From: CAVVWJ01 sp051955835
GTDB taxonomy: Bacteria > Gemmatimonadota > Gemmatimonadetes > Gemmatimonadales > GWC2-71-9
Direction: 5' to 3'
Length of the DNA: 64,000 nucleotides
Assembly (NCBI GenBank): GCA_051955835.1
Contig: JBQCGH010000024.1
Span: 28,792-92,791, forward strand
The stretch's first letter is position 1; each line of letters starts with the position of its first letter. Positions 1 to 7,941 of this stretch are shown here, piece after piece. The notes under the pieces were generated by a model, which saw only the letters and a program-made list of their open reading frames with translations, had not been told where the DNA came from and ran no database searches. The position numbers and the translations under genes were made by a program.

Positions 1-694
1 TGACAGGAGATGCCGCAACCGTGTCGGAGGCGGTCGCGAAGCTCAGGGTCTGGCTGCCCGGCCCGCGGATACCCAGGTCTCCGAACGTCGCGAATCCCTG
101 AGCGTCGGTGGTCGCGGTCGTGGTGCCTTGCAGGCTTCCGCCACCCGACACGATGGTCGCAGTGACGGTCGCGCCGACCGATGGGTTCCCGTCGGCGTTG
201 TGGACGTGCACCACCGGCTGCACAGTCGGGTCGAACACCTCCCCGTCCAGCGCGTTGGTCGGAGGATTCGTGGTGATCACAATGCCACTTTCCCCGTTGG
301 TCGCCACCGAGACGAACGTCACCGGGGAGCCCGAGAGGCCGCTCGCCGTCGCGGTGGTGGTCTGTTGCCCCGCCGCGGGTCCGAGCGTCCGACTCACCGA
401 TGCCCGGCCATCCGCGCCGGTCGTGGTCGAGGCCGAGGACACCGATCCGCCACCGCTCACGGTCCAGCCGACGCTGACGCCCTGCACGGGCTTGTTCTGC
501 GCGTCGGTCACCAACACGACGAGCGGATTGGCCAACGCGGTTCCGACCGCCGCGGTTTGACCGTTTCCATCCGCCATCGCGATGGCAGAGGCGTCTCTTG
601 GCCCTACGTTGTCCCCATTGCAACGCAGGGTCGCCGCGGCGAGCAGCGCGAGCAAGGTCCAGAGTCGGACTCGTCGAAGCGAGAGCTTTGGCAT
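1..694 (-). CDS. Secreted Ig-like (Big_1-type) repeat protein, 3' end outside window
   Basis: The minus-strand frame is open from an ATG at 694 to the window edge, giving at least 231 codons. The N-terminus (MPKLSLRRVRLWTLLALLAA) is a signal peptide. A Cys follows (TLRC), but Arg at -1 makes it a poor lipobox. Two similar modules of about 85 residues follow. Each has a strand such as PLVVLVTDAQNKPVQGVSVG, then a VSGGGS turn and TTTGADGRA or TTDAQGFA. This is the pattern of bacterial Ig-like domain 1 found in intimin/invasin-type proteins. The likely role is extracellular or surface structure; the ligand is unknown. The C-terminus, and hence the anchoring mode, is not visible. Confidence 0.8.
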   Translation of the reverse strand, partial: MPKLSLRRVRLWTLLALLAAATLRCNGDNVGPRDASAIAMADGNGQTAAVGTALANPLVVLVTDAQNKPVQGVSVGWTVSGGGSVSSASTTTGADGRASVSRTLGPAAGQQTTTATASGLSGSPVTFVSVATNGESGIVITTNPPTNALDGEVFDPTVQPVVHVHNADGNPSVGATVTATIVSGGGSLQGTTTATTDAQGFATFGDLGIRGPGSQTLSFATASDTVAASPV

Positions 695-770
695 TCCGTC
701 GCTGGGTTAGAGTGGCCGCCGGTCGACTCAAAGGCGGCGAAGCCTGCAGAATTCACGCCGGTCTGAAGGG

Positions 771-798
771 AGGATACTAGCCGAAACCGCGATATCAA
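771..798 (-). promoter_or_regulatory. Candidate sigma70 promoter for the Ig-like protein
   Basis: On the minus strand TTGATA (798-793) and TATCCT (776-771) are separated by 16 bases, and the ATG lies about 70 bases downstream. The boxes are good but not perfect, so this is a prediction. Confidence 0.4.
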
Positions 799-1174
799 AC
801 CGTGACTTAGCTAACACCCCCTTCCCGATGCTGCCAGTCGTTGCACTTCCGCCACGAAACCATAAGCACGTCCGTGCACTCACGCCAACCCGGCCATCCG
901 GGATGCAATCATGCCGCGGGCTCGGGTAGGCTCCGTCTACGCCGGCGGGGGCCTCTGTACGTTCTTTCGTTCCGAGCCCTCGTCCAAATGGCCGGCAGCA
1001 GCCCTTGCCGAAGACGATAACACTGGGTGGTTCCAGAAAGCGTGAAAACAGTATGAAGTGGAGTGGGAGGCCCGGGTGTACGCATGGCCGAGGTAGCCGC
1101 GAAATCCTAGTGGTCCCCTATAGCCATTCCTATAGCCGCCCGGCGCGACGCTACAGCGCGCGCGCAAGTTGCTG
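799..1174. other. Intergenic stretch without a supported gene
   Basis: This lies between the Ig-like gene promoter and tRNA-Gln. Short open frames exist on both strands, but none has a ribosome binding site, a signal sequence or a recognisable motif. No strong repeat was seen. Confidence 0.5.
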
Positions 1175-1188
1175 TATTATCAGCACAC

Positions 1189-1259
1189 TGGCCCTTCGTC
1201 CAACGGCAGGACAGCGGACTTTGGATCCGTTAATGGTGGTTCGAATCCACCAGGGCCAA
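1189..1259 (+). tRNA. tRNA-Gln (anticodon UUG)
   Basis: The 7-bp acceptor stem pairs TGGCCCT (1189-1195) with AGGGCCA (1252-1258), followed by discriminator A1259. The anticodon stem GCGGA/TCCGT encloses loop CTTTGGA, with TTG at 1221-1223. The T-arm contains GGTTCGAATCC. The short D-arm (CCAACGGCAGGA) is typical of bacterial tRNA-Gln. CCA is not encoded. A TATTAT box at 1175-1180 could be its -10 element, but no matching -35 is evident. Confidence 0.97.
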
Positions 1260-1296
1260 TCCAGCCATCTTCCGGGACGCAGCTCACCACATAAGC

Positions 1297-1332
1297 GCCC
1301 CGCCGCCGGACAACGTCGTCCGGCGGCGGGGC
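1297..1332. terminator. 14-bp GC hairpin between tRNA-Gln and the PKD lipoprotein gene
   Basis: GCCCCGCCGCCGGA (1297-1310) pairs perfectly with 1319-1332 around an 8-base loop. It sits between convergent transcripts and may terminate both. Neither strand has a T-run after the stem, so any intrinsic termination would be of the U-poor kind. Confidence 0.5.
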
Positions 1333-1365
1333 CTTACGTCCTGCCTGGTCGGCGATCTTGCGCCA

Positions 1366-2397
1366 CTACTGCACTGGGGTCGCCGTCACCGTCATGACGA
1401 GATCGTTGAAGTCGGGCTCATTCGGTCCACCCACCCCGTCGTCGAACGACAGCGTCCAGGTCGGGTAGGCACCGGTCACGTGGAGCGCAGGCGCGGTCTG
1501 TTGGTTGGTCGCGCCCGAGATCACATTGGCCTGCAGGTGCGTTCCCGCCGCGAACACGGCCCCGCCGTTCAGGGGGAATGAGCTGCCCACACTGGGATTG
1601 TAGCAGCCATCGGTGAACAAGGTCTCGACGATCGGCGCGGTGATCCGGAACGTGTCACCATGCGCGTCGCACGAGCGGTCCTGCAGCTTCACGGTCACGC
1701 GAGCGTCGGCCAGGAGTACGAGGTCGCACGAGGCGAAGCCGGTGTGCCCCGGCGCGGCGTCCACGCACTGCAGCGAGGCCGGCGGCGACACCGTGATCTG
1801 CTGGCTCTTGACGCTGGTGAGGCCGGCGTCGTCAGTCACGGTGAGGCTCACGTCATAGACCGTACGATCGGTGGCGGCGTAATGGTGCACGGCCGGGTGC
1901 TGGTCGGTGCTGGTCGGGCTGCCGTCGCCGAAGTCCCACGCCCAGGCGACCACGGTGCCGTCGGCGTCGGTGCTCTGGTCCTGGAACGTGCAGTCGAGCG
2001 AAGCGCAGGACACCGTGAACGCGGCGGTCGGCGCGCCCGCGAGCGAGGCGGTCGCGGTGACCGACTTTGTGATCGACCCGGTCCCGCCGGCGTTATCGGT
2101 CACCGTGAGCTTCACGTTGTACTGGCCCGGCGTGCCGAACCCGTGCGTGGGATCCTTGGTGCTGGAGACCTGGCCGTCGCCGAAGTCCCACTGGTACGAC
2201 GCCACCCTGCCGTCGTTGTCGCTGCTCAAGTCGGTGAATGAGCAGCTCATGTCGGTACAGTCGCTGGTGAAGTCCGCGGTCGGGTTCGCGTTGTTGCCGT
2301 CGGGCCCGTTGGAATCCTTGCTGCACCCGACGAGGCCAATGGTCGCCATGGCCAGACTCGCGGTGAATCCGTGGAGAAAACGCCGGCTCGATCGCAT
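1366..2397 (-). CDS. PKD-domain lipoprotein with C-terminal DFND-motif domain
   Basis: A protein of 343 residues. The start at 2397 was chosen because MRSSRRFLHGF opens a lipoprotein signal (IGLVGC, Cys25) and AGGAAGG lies just upstream; an ATG 19 codons earlier would bury the signal. Two PKD domains (about 36-118 and 122-208) each carry WDFGDG and paired cysteines. The last 130 residues form a separate Cys-containing domain ending in EPDFNDLVM, resembling the DFND-type motif of DUF4114-like domains. It is probably anchored at the outer membrane or periplasm as a binding or adhesion protein. The adjacent gene at 2510-3508 is a paralogue with the same architecture, so a tandem duplication is inferred. 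Confidence 0.82.
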   Translation of the reverse strand: MRSSRRFLHGFTASLAMATIGLVGCSKDSNGPDGNNANPTADFTSDCTDMSCSFTDLSSDNDGRVASYQWDFGDGQVSSTKDPTHGFGTPGQYNVKLTVTDNAGGTGSITKSVTATASLAGAPTAAFTVSCASLDCTFQDQSTDADGTVVAWAWDFGDGSPTSTDQHPAVHHYAATDRTVYDVSLTVTDDAGLTSVKSQQITVSPPASLQCVDAAPGHTGFASCDLVLLADARVTVKLQDRSCDAHGDTFRITAPIVETLFTDGCYNPSVGSSFPLNGGAVFAAGTHLQANVISGATNQQTAPALHVTGAYPTWTLSFDDGVGGPNEPDFNDLVMTVTATPVQ

Positions 2398-2453
2398 AAC
2401 CTTCCTGCCTGAGTGAAGTCTCCGCGGTTCCCGCGCGGCCCGGGGGCCAGCCA

Positions 2454-2475
2454 CCGGGCGGGAGGACCCGCCCGG
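2454..2475 (-). terminator. 9-bp GC hairpin after the upstream PKD lipoprotein gene
   Basis: CCGGGCGGG (2454-2462) pairs perfectly with CCCGCCCGG (2467-2475) around loop AGGA. It lies in the gap between the two tandem PKD genes. No T-run follows on the minus strand. Confidence 0.45.
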
Positions 2476-2509
2476 CAGCGTTTATGGCACCTGCGTGCTG
2501 TGAGAGTGG

Positions 2510-3508
2510 TTAGGGAGCGACCGTGGCCTTGACCGTCATGACCAGGTCATTGAAGTCGGGCTCACCCGGGCCGACGAAGCCGTCGTCGAACTCGAGCGTC
2601 CAGCCGTTCGCGAAATCACCCGTGACCCGAAGCTGCGCGTTGGTCGTGCCGGCCACACCGGTGAGGACTTCGGCGGCGAGCTGCGTGCCCTGATCGTAGG
2701 CGGCCCCGTTGTTGAGCTGGAACGAGGTGCCCACCGGCGTGTAGCAGCCGTCGGTGAACAAGGTGTCTACGGCGGGCTGGGTGATCACGAACGTGTTACC
2801 GTGGACTTGGCAGTCGCTGGACGTGAGCGTCACCACCACGGTGGCCTTCTCATCGAGCCCGAGGGTACAGGCTGAACCGTTGCAGGTCAGGCTGGCGCCC
2901 GGCTGGACGCTCACCTGCTTGGTCGCCTGACTGGTGAGGCCGTTGTCCGTGACCACCAGGGTGATGGTGAACGTGGTCGGCTGCGTGACATTGTACTGCA
3001 CCGGGGCCGGATTCTGGGCGGTGCTGGTCTGGCTCCCGTCGCCGAAGTCCCACGCCCAGGTGGCGGCAGGGCTCGCATTGGTGGTCGTGTTGGTCACGCT
3101 GCAGGTGGTGCCGCCGCAGCTCACGGTGAAGCTCGCCGAGGGGCCGCCAGGCGACGACGCGGTCACGGCCACCTGGGCGGTCTTCGTGCCCGTGGCACCG
3201 CCGTTGTCGGTGGCCGTGAGCTTCACCGTATACGTGCCCGCGGCCGAGAAGGCGTGCGGTGTCGCGCTCGCCGGCCCGGCAGTGGCGGTATTGGCCGCGC
3301 CGCTGTTGGGATCGCCGAAGTCCCAGGCGACCGACTTGACGCTCCCGTCAGCGTCACTGCTGGCATCCGTGAAGGTGCAGGAGAGATCGGAGCAATCCAC
3401 CCGGAAATTGGCCGTCGGTGCCGCATTCGACGGGCCGTTGCTGTCGCCGCCACAGGCGGCCAGCCAGGCGACCCCAGCAACGAGGGTCAGGACACGCGAA
3501 GAGCGCAT
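2510..3508 (-). CDS. PKD-domain lipoprotein, tandem paralogue
   Basis: A protein of 332 residues. The start at 3508 gives MRSSRVLTL and a lipobox LAAC with Cys19; the same MRSS opening in the neighbour supports it, although no strong ribosome site is seen. Two PKD domains contain WDFGD, with the first carrying an insertion (WDFGDPNSGAAN). Both are flanked by conserved cysteines (DCSDLSC, SCGGTTC). The C-terminal domain again has TLFTDGCY and ends in EPDFNDLVM, as in the 1366-2397 protein. A surface or periplasmic binding role is inferred; the ligand is unknown. Confidence 0.82.
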   Translation of the reverse strand: MRSSRVLTLVAGVAWLAACGGDSNGPSNAAPTANFRVDCSDLSCTFTDASSDADGSVKSVAWDFGDPNSGAANTATAGPASATPHAFSAAGTYTVKLTATDNGGATGTKTAQVAVTASSPGGPSASFTVSCGGTTCSVTNTTTNASPAATWAWDFGDGSQTSTAQNPAPVQYNVTQPTTFTITLVVTDNGLTSQATKQVSVQPGASLTCNGSACTLGLDEKATVVVTLTSSDCQVHGNTFVITQPAVDTLFTDGCYTPVGTSFQLNNGAAYDQGTQLAAEVLTGVAGTTNAQLRVTGDFANGWTLEFDDGFVGPGEPDFNDLVMTVKATVAP

Positions 3509-3803
3509 AGTGTTGGTTCCAAGCCTCAGGGATGAAGTGTGGTGTCGCATGGGAACACGGCCGTGATGCCTGATCGACCGCCGGTCGGGAAAGCCAGACC
3601 CGTGCCAACCGGGGGGTGTCAGCAACGTCTACAGCACACCCCTCTGGAACTCCATGACGGGCAAGCTCCTAACAATGTGGTGCTAAAAAGCTGACAGCGG
3701 CGCGGTCAAGCCTCAGGTGTGGCATTTTCACCATACGGCCGAGATGCAATTTTGGCCCAAAGGCCACGCCCGTCGAGGGGCTGCCTGGGGGGACTCGCGC
3801 CCG
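3509..3803. other. Divergent intergenic region upstream of prs and the PKD gene
   Basis: No open frame with a ribosome site was found. The stretch should hold the promoter of the minus-strand PKD gene, but no convincing -35/-10 pair was identified for it. It is locally AT-richer near 3670-3690 than its surroundings. Confidence 0.5.
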
Positions 3804-3833
3804 TTGACGGTTCGCCCAGGGGCTAACTATGTT
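3804..3833 (+). promoter_or_regulatory. Candidate promoter of prs
   Basis: TTGACG (3804-3809) and TATGTT (3828-3833) are 18 bases apart. Transcription would begin near 3840, only about 8 bases before the chosen ATG at 3848. The mRNA would be almost leaderless, which fits the absence of a Shine-Dalgarno sequence. Confidence 0.45.
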
Positions 3834-3847
3834 TGCGGGCTGTAATT

Positions 3848-4801
3848 ATGACGGACCTTTCGCTGTCCCGCAGCCAGATGCTGCTCCTCAGCGGCTCGGC
3901 CAATCGGGCGTTGTCCGAGGAGGTGGCGGCCCACCTGGGGCAGCCGCTCTGTCAGGTCACGCTCCGGCGCTTCGCCGACGGCGAGCTGTTCGTCAAAATC
4001 GATGAGAACGTCCGCGGGCGGGACGTCTACATCATGCAGCCGACCAACCCGCCGGCGGAGAACATGATGGAGCTGCTGCTCCTCATGGATGCCGCTCGGC
4101 GGGCCAGCGCGGCACGGGTCACGGCTGTCATCCCGTACTTCGGCTACGCGCGGCAGGACCGCAAGGACCAGCCGCGTGTAGCCATCAGCGCCAAGCTGAT
4201 GGCGAACATGGTGTCGATGGCGGGGGCTGATCGGGTACTCGCCATGGACTTTCACCAGCACCAGCTCCAGGGGTTCTTCGACCTGCCGGTCGATCACCTG
4301 TACGCGGCACCGGTGTTCGTGAGCCATTACCGCCAGAAGCAGATGCATGATCCGGGGGTGGTGGCGCCGGACGTCGGATCCGCCAAGATGGCCCGCGGGT
4401 TTGCCAAGCGGCTCAACGCCTCGCTGGCCATCATCGACAAGCGGCGGCCCTCGGCCAATGTGGCTGAGGTGCTGAACGTGGTGGGCGAGGTGGGCAATCG
4501 GGACTGCCTCATCCCCGACGACATGATCGACACCGCGGGGACCATGGCGGAGGCGGTGACGGCCCTCAAGCGGCTCGGGGCGCGCGACATCTACTGCTGC
4601 GCCACGCACGCGCTGCTCTCGGGGCCGGCGGTGGATCGGCTCATGGCCTCGCCGGTCAAGGAAGTGGCGGTCACCAACACGATCGCCATTCCGCCGGAGC
4701 GGCGGTTCGATCGGCTCAAGGTTCTCTCGATCGCGGGGCTTCTCGCCAAGGCGATCGGTTACACGCACAGCGACCAGTCGGTGAGCTCGCTCTTCGACTG
4801 A
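3848..4801 (+). CDS. prs: Ribose-phosphate pyrophosphokinase (PRPP synthetase)
   Basis: A 317-residue cytoplasmic enzyme that makes PRPP from ribose 5-phosphate and ATP for nucleotide, His and Trp synthesis. The PRPP-binding loop DDMIDTAGT is near residues 224-232. The flexible loop and ATP region RQDRKDQPR and the helix QLQGFFDLPVDHLYA are family hallmarks. The length matches class I enzymes. ATG 3848 was chosen; a TTG at 3833 would add five residues, and neither has a clear ribosome site. It heads the run prs-rplY-pth-ychF, a common bacterial order. Confidence 0.96.
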   Translation: MTDLSLSRSQMLLLSGSANRALSEEVAAHLGQPLCQVTLRRFADGELFVKIDENVRGRDVYIMQPTNPPAENMMELLLLMDAARRASAARVTAVIPYFGYARQDRKDQPRVAISAKLMANMVSMAGADRVLAMDFHQHQLQGFFDLPVDHLYAAPVFVSHYRQKQMHDPGVVAPDVGSAKMARGFAKRLNASLAIIDKRRPSANVAEVLNVVGEVGNRDCLIPDDMIDTAGTMAEAVTALKRLGARDIYCCATHALLSGPAVDRLMASPVKEVAVTNTIAIPPERRFDRLKVLSIAGLLAKAIGYTHSDQSVSSLFD

Positions 4802-4825
4802 CGCTCCACGCGAAGGATCGGCACA

Positions 4826-5494
4826 ATGGCACAGCAGGCGAGTCTCCAAGTGATGTCCCGCTCGGGCACCGGCAAGGGCGCCGCCCGGACGCTTCGGCGC
4901 GAGGGCAAGGTCCCCGGCGTCATCTATGGGCATGGGCGGGACGCAGAGTCGGTCGCCATCGACACCGCGACGCTCACCAAGATGCTGGTCGGGATCAGTG
5001 CCGCCACCACGATCGTGGACGTGACGGTGGACGGCCGCGCGCCGGTGAAGGCGCTGATCCGTGAGATCCAGCGCGACTCGCTCCGTCCTTCCGATATCAT
5101 CCACCTCGACCTCTACGAGGTCCGGAGCGACGAAGAGATCACGCTCGAGGTGCCGATTCGTCTGATCGGCGTGCCCGATGGCGTGCGCAACTTCGGCGGC
5201 GTGCTGGACCACGTGCTTCGCGATCTGGAGATCGAGGTGCTCCCGTCGAACATCCCCGAGCACGTGGATCTCGACGTCACCGCACTCGCCATCGGCCACT
5301 CGCTGTTCGTCCGCGACCTCCAGGTGTCGAACGCGCGCATCCTCAATGATCCCGATACGCCCATCTGCACGGTCGTGGCGCCGCGGGCCGAGGAGACGCC
5401 CGCCGCACCCGCCGAGGAGGCGCCCGCGGCGGAGCCGGAGCTCATCCGCAAGCCGAAGGCCGAGACCGAGGAAGAGACCGAACCGAAGGCCTGA
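4826..5494 (+). CDS. rplY: 50S ribosomal protein bL25, CTC form
   Basis: A 222-residue protein of the general-stress (CTC) type: an L25 domain in about residues 1-95 that binds 5S rRNA, then a TL5-like beta domain to about 190. The tail, rich in Ala, Glu and Pro (EETPAAPAEEAPAAEPE), is acidic and probably disordered. The start GKGAARTLRREGKVPGVIYG is typical. It lies 24 bases after prs. Its TGA stop is in the same frame as the following pth gene and is separated from that gene's apparent start by a single codon. Confidence 0.95.
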   Translation: MAQQASLQVMSRSGTGKGAARTLRREGKVPGVIYGHGRDAESVAIDTATLTKMLVGISAATTIVDVTVDGRAPVKALIREIQRDSLRPSDIIHLDLYEVRSDEEITLEVPIRLIGVPDGVRNFGGVLDHVLRDLEIEVLPSNIPEHVDLDVTALAIGHSLFVRDLQVSNARILNDPDTPICTVVAPRAEETPAAPAEEAPAAEPELIRKPKAETEEETEPKA

Positions 5495-5497
5495 CCT

Positions 5498-6067
5498 CTG
5501 CACGTCATCGTTGGGCTGGGAAACCCCGGCTCGGAGTACGACGGAACCCGGCACAACGCCGGGTTTCGACTGGCCGACCACCTGGCGCGCCGCTGGCGAC
5601 TCGGCACGTTCACCCGGTGCGAGCGCGCCCGTCACGTGGAAGGCTCGGTGGACGGCCGGACCGTGCGTGTGCTCAAGCCACAGACCTACATGAATCGGAG
5701 CGGCGCCGCGTTGGCGCCGTTCCGCCTCCGTCCGAACTTCGATCCCTCGGCCGATCTCCTGATCCTCACCGACGACGTGGCGCTTCCGGTGGGCCGCTTT
5801 CGTCTCCGCGGCGCGGGCACCGCCGGTGGACACAACGGGCTCAAGAGCATCGAGGCCGCGTTGCAGCGTCAGGACTATGCCCGGCTGCGCATCGGCGTGG
5901 GGCCGGTGCCCGCAGGCATGGAGGACCTCGCCGACTTCGTGCTCGGGCCGCTCTCGTCGGAAGAGAGCCAGGCGCTCGGTGACCTGCTCGATCCCATGGC
6001 GGAGGCCGTGGAATGCTGGCTGGCCGAGGGCGTCGAGCGGGCCATGAGCCGGTTCAACCGTTCATGA
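5498..6067 (+). CDS. pth: Peptidyl-tRNA hydrolase, apparent CTG start
   Basis: It hydrolyses peptidyl-tRNA released from stalled ribosomes. The protein has 189 residues when read from CTG at 5498. The N-terminus LHVIVGLGNPG carries Asn9, and RHNAGF carries catalytic His19, equivalent to Asn10 and His20 of E. coli. PQTYMNRSG and TAGGHNG are the other conserved motifs. No in-frame ATG, GTG or TTG precedes these residues before the rplY stop, so conventional starts would delete the active site. GAAGG (5485-5489) sits 8 bases before the CTG and supports it. One codon (CCT) separates the rplY TGA from the CTG, so coupled reinitiation is likely; TGA readthrough or a base error are alternatives. Confidence 0.9.
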   Translation: MHVIVGLGNPGSEYDGTRHNAGFRLADHLARRWRLGTFTRCERARHVEGSVDGRTVRVLKPQTYMNRSGAALAPFRLRPNFDPSADLLILTDDVALPVGRFRLRGAGTAGGHNGLKSIEAALQRQDYARLRIGVGPVPAGMEDLADFVLGPLSSEESQALGDLLDPMAEAVECWLAEGVERAMSRFNRS

Positions 6068-6113
6068 CCGCGAGCCGCCCCATTCGCGGTCGGCGGTAAG
6101 CCAGGGTTACGTC

Positions 6114-7211
6114 ATGCTGCGACTCGGCATCGTCGGCCTGCCCAACGTCGGGAAGTCCACGCTGTTCAACGCGCTCACCTCGGCCAAGGCGCTGGTCGCC
6201 AACTATCCGTTCGCTACGATCGAGCCGAACACAGGAATCGTGCAAGTGCCGGATGGTCGGCTGGACGCGCTCGCCCGCATCGTGAGCCCCGAGCGCACGG
6301 TCCCGGCGGCCGTCGAGTTCGTCGACATTGCCGGCCTGGTGAAGGGCGCGAGCGAAGGTGAAGGCCTCGGCAATCAGTTCCTCGCCAACATTCGCGAGGT
6401 CGACGCCATCGTGCACGTCGTCCGGTGCTTCGAGGATCCGGACGTGCAGCACGTGATGGGCACCGTCGATCCGGTTCGCGACCGGGAGATCATCAACATC
6501 GAGCTGGGGCTCGCCGATCTGGCCAGCGTCGAGAAACGGCTCGACAAGGCCGCCCGAGCCGCCAAGTCGGGCGACGTCCAGGCTCGGCTCGAGCAGCGCT
6601 TGCTCGAAGCGGCCCGCGACGCGCTCGCCGCCGGCCGGCCGGCCCGCGCGGTCGTTCCGACAGCCGAGGAAGCTGCTGCGTTTCAGGGCTTCAATCTGCT
6701 CACCGCCAAGCTGGTGCTCTACGCGGCGAACGTGGGCGAGCACGAGATCGCCACCGGCAACGCATACGTGGATGAGCTCCGGGCGGCGCTCACGCGCGAC
6801 GGGGAGGCGGCCGAGATCGTGCCGTTCTCGGCCAAGGTCGAGGCCGAGCTGGCGGAGCTCGAGCCGGCCGACCGCGACGAGTTCCTTCAGTCGCTCGGGC
6901 TCACCGAATCAGGGCTCGACCGCTTGGCGCATGCGGCGTATCACCTGCTGGGATTGCAGAGCTACTTCACCGCCGGGGAGAAGGAAGTCCGCGCCTGGAC
7001 CATCCATCGCGGCGACAAGGCGCCCGCGGCCGCGGGTGTGATCCACTCCGACTTCGAGAGGGGGTTCATCCGGGCGGAGACCGTGGCCTACGAGGACTTC
7101 GTGCGCGTGGGCGGATGGAAACCGGCGCGGGAGCAAGGCTTGGCGCGTGCCGAGGGCAAGGAGTACGTAGTCCGCGACGGCGACGTGATGCTGTTTCGTT
7201 TCAACCCCTGA
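6114..7211 (+). CDS. ychF: Redox/ribosome-associated ATPase YchF (OLA1 family)
   Basis: A 365-residue TRAFAC-class P-loop ATPase that binds ribosomes. The P-loop GLPNVGKS covers residues 8-15, and FVDIAGLVKGASEGEGLGN is the switch II region with the family's DIAGLVKGAS signature. A coiled-coil insertion lies in the middle. The C-terminal TGS domain includes LQSYFTAGEKEVRAWT and IHSDFERGFIRAE. The family prefers ATP over GTP. It follows pth by 46 bases, completing the prs-rplY-pth-ychF run. Confidence 0.96.
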   Translation: MLRLGIVGLPNVGKSTLFNALTSAKALVANYPFATIEPNTGIVQVPDGRLDALARIVSPERTVPAAVEFVDIAGLVKGASEGEGLGNQFLANIREVDAIVHVVRCFEDPDVQHVMGTVDPVRDREIINIELGLADLASVEKRLDKAARAAKSGDVQARLEQRLLEAARDALAAGRPARAVVPTAEEAAAFQGFNLLTAKLVLYAANVGEHEIATGNAYVDELRAALTRDGEAAEIVPFSAKVEAELAELEPADRDEFLQSLGLTESGLDRLAHAAYHLLGLQSYFTAGEKEVRAWTIHRGDKAPAAAGVIHSDFERGFIRAETVAYEDFVRVGGWKPAREQGLARAEGKEYVVRDGDVMLFRFNP

Positions 7212-7334
7212 GCCGTTCCTCTGCGGTCCGCCGGCTGGTCGAAGCGGTTGCTGGCGTCGTGTTGACCGAGTCAGTCGCCCCCTTCCCTCAGACTCGCGCC
7301 CCACCTAGGTTTACGCGCTCACAAACCATCCTCC

Positions 7335-7350
7335 CCGGTGCCCGCACCGG
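7335..7350 (+). promoter_or_regulatory. Leader hairpin upstream of rpsF, possible S6:S18 autoregulatory site
   Basis: CCGGTG (7335-7340) pairs with CACCGG (7345-7350) around loop CCCG, about 30 bases before the rpsF start. Many bacterial rpsF-rpsR leaders carry a hairpin with an exposed CCG that binds the S6:S18 complex and represses translation. The loop and position fit, but the remaining consensus was not checked. Confidence 0.3.
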
Positions 7351-7381
7351 CCCGGGGCGACTCAGACCGAAGGAAGGTGTC

Positions 7382-7723
7382 ATGACCCGTCAGTACGAGG
7401 TGGTCTATATCTTCGACAGTGCGCTCGAAGAGACCGCCATCAACGAACGCCTCGCTCGCTTCCACGCTCTCATCCAGCAGCCGGGTGGCGAAGCTCCCCA
7501 GGTGAATCACTGGGGCAAGCGGACGCTCGCCTATCCCATCCGAAAGCACGAGACCGGCTACTACGTCGTCGCCAAGTTCGACGCTGACGCCAACGCCCTG
7601 CCCGAGTTCGAGCGGGCCGTCAAGCTCGATGAGGGCGTGCTGCGGTTCCTCGTGGTGGTGAACGAAGGCGCCCAGCCGGTCCCGGTGACCGCCGGGAAGA
7701 GCGACGAGGAGGACGACGAATGA
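7382..7723 (+). CDS. rpsF: 30S ribosomal protein bS6
   Basis: A 113-residue protein of the 30S platform that binds 16S rRNA as a dimer with bS18. The start MTRQYEVVYIFDS is typical and is preceded by AGGAAGGTGTC, a strong ribosome site. WGKRTLAYPIRKHETGYYVV is the conserved core. The tail is acidic (SDEEDDE), as often in S6. Its last four bases overlap the rpsR start (ATGA). Confidence 0.97.
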   Translation: MTRQYEVVYIFDSALEETAINERLARFHALIQQPGGEAPQVNHWGKRTLAYPIRKHETGYYVVAKFDADANALPEFERAVKLDEGVLRFLVVVNEGAQPVPVTAGKSDEEDDE

Positions 7724-7941
7724 GGCGGCCACAGAAGACCTGCGCCATCTGCGAGAGCGGCGTGCGCGTGGTGGACTACAAGGACGAGCGCACCCTGTCG
7801 CGCTTTCTGACGGAGCGCGGCAAGATCCTGCCCAGCAGACTCTCGGGCACCTGCGCGCGTCACCAACGGCAGCTGAGCACCGCCATCAAGCGCGCCCGGC
7901 AGCTCGCCCTGCTGCCCTACATCAAGGGATTCACCGGCTGA
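7720..7941 (+). CDS. rpsR: 30S ribosomal protein bS18, zinc-ligand form
   Basis: A 73-residue partner of bS6. It ends in the conserved KRARQLALLPYIKGFTG. Cysteines in KTCAICES and a CARH motif (GTCARHQ) suggest the zinc-binding C+ form. The start overlaps the rpsF stop by four bases, indicating translational coupling and balanced S6:S18 production. The following membrane-protein frame begins inside or right after its stop codon. Confidence 0.96.
   Translation: MRRPQKTCAICESGVRVVDYKDERTLSRFLTERGKILPSRLSGTCARHQRQLSTAIKRARQLALLPYIKGFTG

Noticed and set aside
3827..5833. Open frame of 668 codons on the minus strand opposite prs, rplY and pth
   Set aside because: It is antisense to three well-supported genes, has no family motif, and its composition reflects GC-rich third positions.
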